Positions 7,191 through 7,938 of a DNA stretch of 7,938 nt are shown piece by piece. The stretch comes from Candidatus Aminicenantota bacterium (lineage in GTDB: Bacteria; Acidobacteriota; Aminicenantia; S016-38): the NCBI GenBank assembly GCA_027062035.1, contig JAMOUL010000228.1, positions 1 to 7,938 on the forward strand, read 5' to 3'. The position numbers were made by a program, and so were the translations under genes. The notes beneath the pieces were generated by a model. It did not search any database. It saw only the letters and a list, made by a program, of their open reading frames with translations, and was not told the origin of the DNA. The number at the start of each line of letters is the position of its first letter. Position 1 is the first letter of the stretch.

Positions 7191-7197
7191 AATAAAG

Positions 7198-7272
7198 TCG
7201 GGGCGAGTGGATTCGAACCACCGGCCTCCTGCTCCCGAAGCAGGCGCTCTAACCAGGCTGAGCCACGCCCCG
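7198..7272 (-). tRNA. tRNA-Pro (anticodon CGG)
   Basis: A complete 75-base cloverleaf can be drawn. The acceptor stem CGGGGCG pairs with CGCCCCG. The D arm is GCTC-AGCCTGGTTA-GAGC, the anticodon arm CCTGC-TTCGGGA-GCAGG (anticodon CGG, reading CCG), and the T arm GGTGG-TTCGAAT-CCACT; the discriminator is A. The genome continues CTT, so CCA is not encoded. The gene is wedged between the yqaA stop (6 bases upstream) and the acyP start (7 bases downstream), so it must be cut from a message or be served by a promoter inside yqaA. Confidence 0.97.
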
Positions 7273-7278
7273 CTTTAT

Positions 7279-7869
7279 TTATTTTACAGCAAACTTCAAG
7301 ACTATAAAACCCCCCACAAGCAAAACTCCAAACGCAAGGGCCAGCCAGTTAAAATATCTGTCTATAAATTCCCTTGCCCTTTCACCAAAAATATACAGGA
7401 GTGTTGATACGAGGAAAAACCTTGCGCTTCTACTTACAAAGGAAGCCAGTAGAAAAATCACAAAATTTATCCTGCAGGCCCCAGCAGCAATGGTAAACAA
7501 TTTGTAGGGAATAGGGGTAAACCCGGCAATACCGACTGCCAGAGCATTGTACTGGTTGTAAAGGGCGCTCACATGTTGATATTTTTCCACCAGACCATAT
7601 GCCTTTAATATTGGCATTCCCACAGAATCCAGCAGAATATAACCTATCAGGTATCCAAAGGCACCACCCACAACCGAACCTATAGAGGAAATGGTGGCAT
7701 ACCTGAAGGCCCTCTTTGGCCTGGAGAGGGAAAGAGCTATAAGAAGAGCGTCCGGGGGCACCGGGAAAAAACTACTTTCTGCAAAGGCATTTATAAAAAG
7801 AGCAGGCTCCCCATAAGGGGTGTCTGCCCAGCTCAATACCCAGTTATATAGTTTTTTAAGCCAGCCCAT
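7279..7869 (-). CDS. yqaA: YqaA/DedA (VTT domain) integral membrane protein
   Basis: Inner-membrane protein of the DedA superfamily. Other members are lipid-carrier (undecaprenyl phosphate) flippases or support envelope homeostasis; the role of the YqaA branch is not settled. The 196 residues are family-sized. Visible: a first hydrophobic, probably re-entrant segment with the conserved acidic motif FAESSFFPVPPD (Glu31, Asp40), a Gly-rich helix (about 57-82, GSVVGGAFGYLIGY), the second re-entrant motif FTPIPYK (117-123), then a helix with Arg147 and Arg150 (VSRSARFF), and a C-terminal helix (about 172-193). The start ATG at 7869 has GAGG 10 bases upstream and lies within the end of surE. The branch assignment rests on the SSFFP and FTPIPYK motifs; the transported substrate cannot be inferred. 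tRNA-Pro follows 6 bases after the stop. Confidence 0.88.
   Translation of the reverse strand: MGWLKKLYNWVLSWADTPYGEPALFINAFAESSFFPVPPDALLIALSLSRPKRAFRYATISSIGSVVGGAFGYLIGYILLDSVGMPILKAYGLVEKYQHVSALYNQYNALAVGIAGFTPIPYKLFTIAAGACRINFVIFLLASFVSRSARFFLVSTLLYIFGERAREFIDRYFNWLALAFGVLLVGGFIVLKFAVK
7281..7286 (-). promoter_or_regulatory. Possible -10 element before tRNA-Pro
   Basis: TAAAAT (5/6 match to the -10 consensus) covers the last codons and stop of yqaA and would start transcription near 7274, about 2 bases before the tRNA. No acceptable -35 is seen at 16-18 bases (TTTTAT at 17), so this may be chance in A/T-rich sequence. Read-through from yqaA is the alternative. Confidence 0.25.
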
Positions 7870-7938
7870 CTAAGATATTCCTCAACGCTTTCATTGTCTG
7901 GTAACAGGTCATATCAGAATGAATTGGGGTTATAGAAA
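7856..7938 (-). CDS. surE: 3' end of 5'-nucleotidase SurE (partial)
   Basis: The last 26 residues of a gene entering from the right edge. One frame is open (SITPIHSDMTCYQTMKAL, then a short tail ending in LA) up to TAA at 7856-7858; the other two minus-strand frames hit stops within the first 24 bases. The SITPIHSDMT string is the characteristic C-terminal strand of SurE, a metal-dependent survival nucleotidase acting on 5' and 3' nucleoside monophosphates. The gene overlaps the yqaA start by 14 bases. In many bacteria surE is followed by pcm; here yqaA follows directly. The catalytic residues lie upstream, outside the window, so identification rests on the tail and context. Confidence 0.72.
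   Translation of the reverse strand, partial: SITPIHSDMTCYQTMKALRNILDGLA

Noticed and set aside
7207..7407. Plus-strand open frame starting MDSNHRPPAPEAGAL
   Set aside because: Antisense reading of tRNA-Pro and the end of yqaA; the same peptide appears wherever such a tRNA is present.
1..7938. Mobile element, CRISPR array, attachment site or defence system
   Set aside because: No repeats, inverted termini, integrase or transposase sequence, and no unexplained coding region; every segment is accounted for by housekeeping genes.

Overview
The window is a densely packed block of bacterial genes, all read from the minus strand. No non-coding stretch exceeds about 60 bases. Two transcription units can be proposed. 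The upstream one (right side) is 3' end of surE, a YqaA-type DedA membrane protein, tRNA-Pro(CGG), acylphosphatase, methylthioadenosine phosphorylase (mtnP) and a PfkB-family kinase. The downstream one (left side) starts at a promoter just before tRNA-Leu(UAG) and continues through tig, clpP, clpX and lon, with lon cut by the window edge.

The organism is not identifiable with certainty. Complete tig-clpP-clpX-lon synteny, a surE/yqaA neighbourhood, and an mtnP + PfkB kinase pair suit Desulfobacterota, Nitrospirota or similar deep-branching Gram-negative lineages. Moderate GC, many AGG/AGA/ATA codons, charged Lys/Glu-rich proteins and almost no intergenic DNA suggest a thermophile; this is inference. 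Neither tRNA gene encodes its CCA end.

The left unit is a proteostasis operon: trigger factor meets nascent chains, ClpXP and Lon degrade unfolded or regulatory proteins. The three junctions tig/clpP, clpP/clpX and clpX/lon are all 4-base ATGA overlaps, so translation is probably coupled. The right unit mixes house-cleaning functions: SurE nucleotidase, a putative membrane transporter, acylphosphatase, methylthioadenosine salvage and an uncharacterised sugar/nucleoside kinase coupled to mtnP by a GTGA overlap.

I found no mobile element, CRISPR array, phage or defence system. The most unusual points are a Lon that lacks the highly conserved long-helix segment between its N-terminal and AAA+ parts (replaced by an Arg/Pro-rich linker), an acyP gene whose ATG begins 7 bases after the end of a tRNA and has no Shine-Dalgarno, a trigger factor with a degenerate PPIase domain, and the uncharacterised kinase paired with mtnP.
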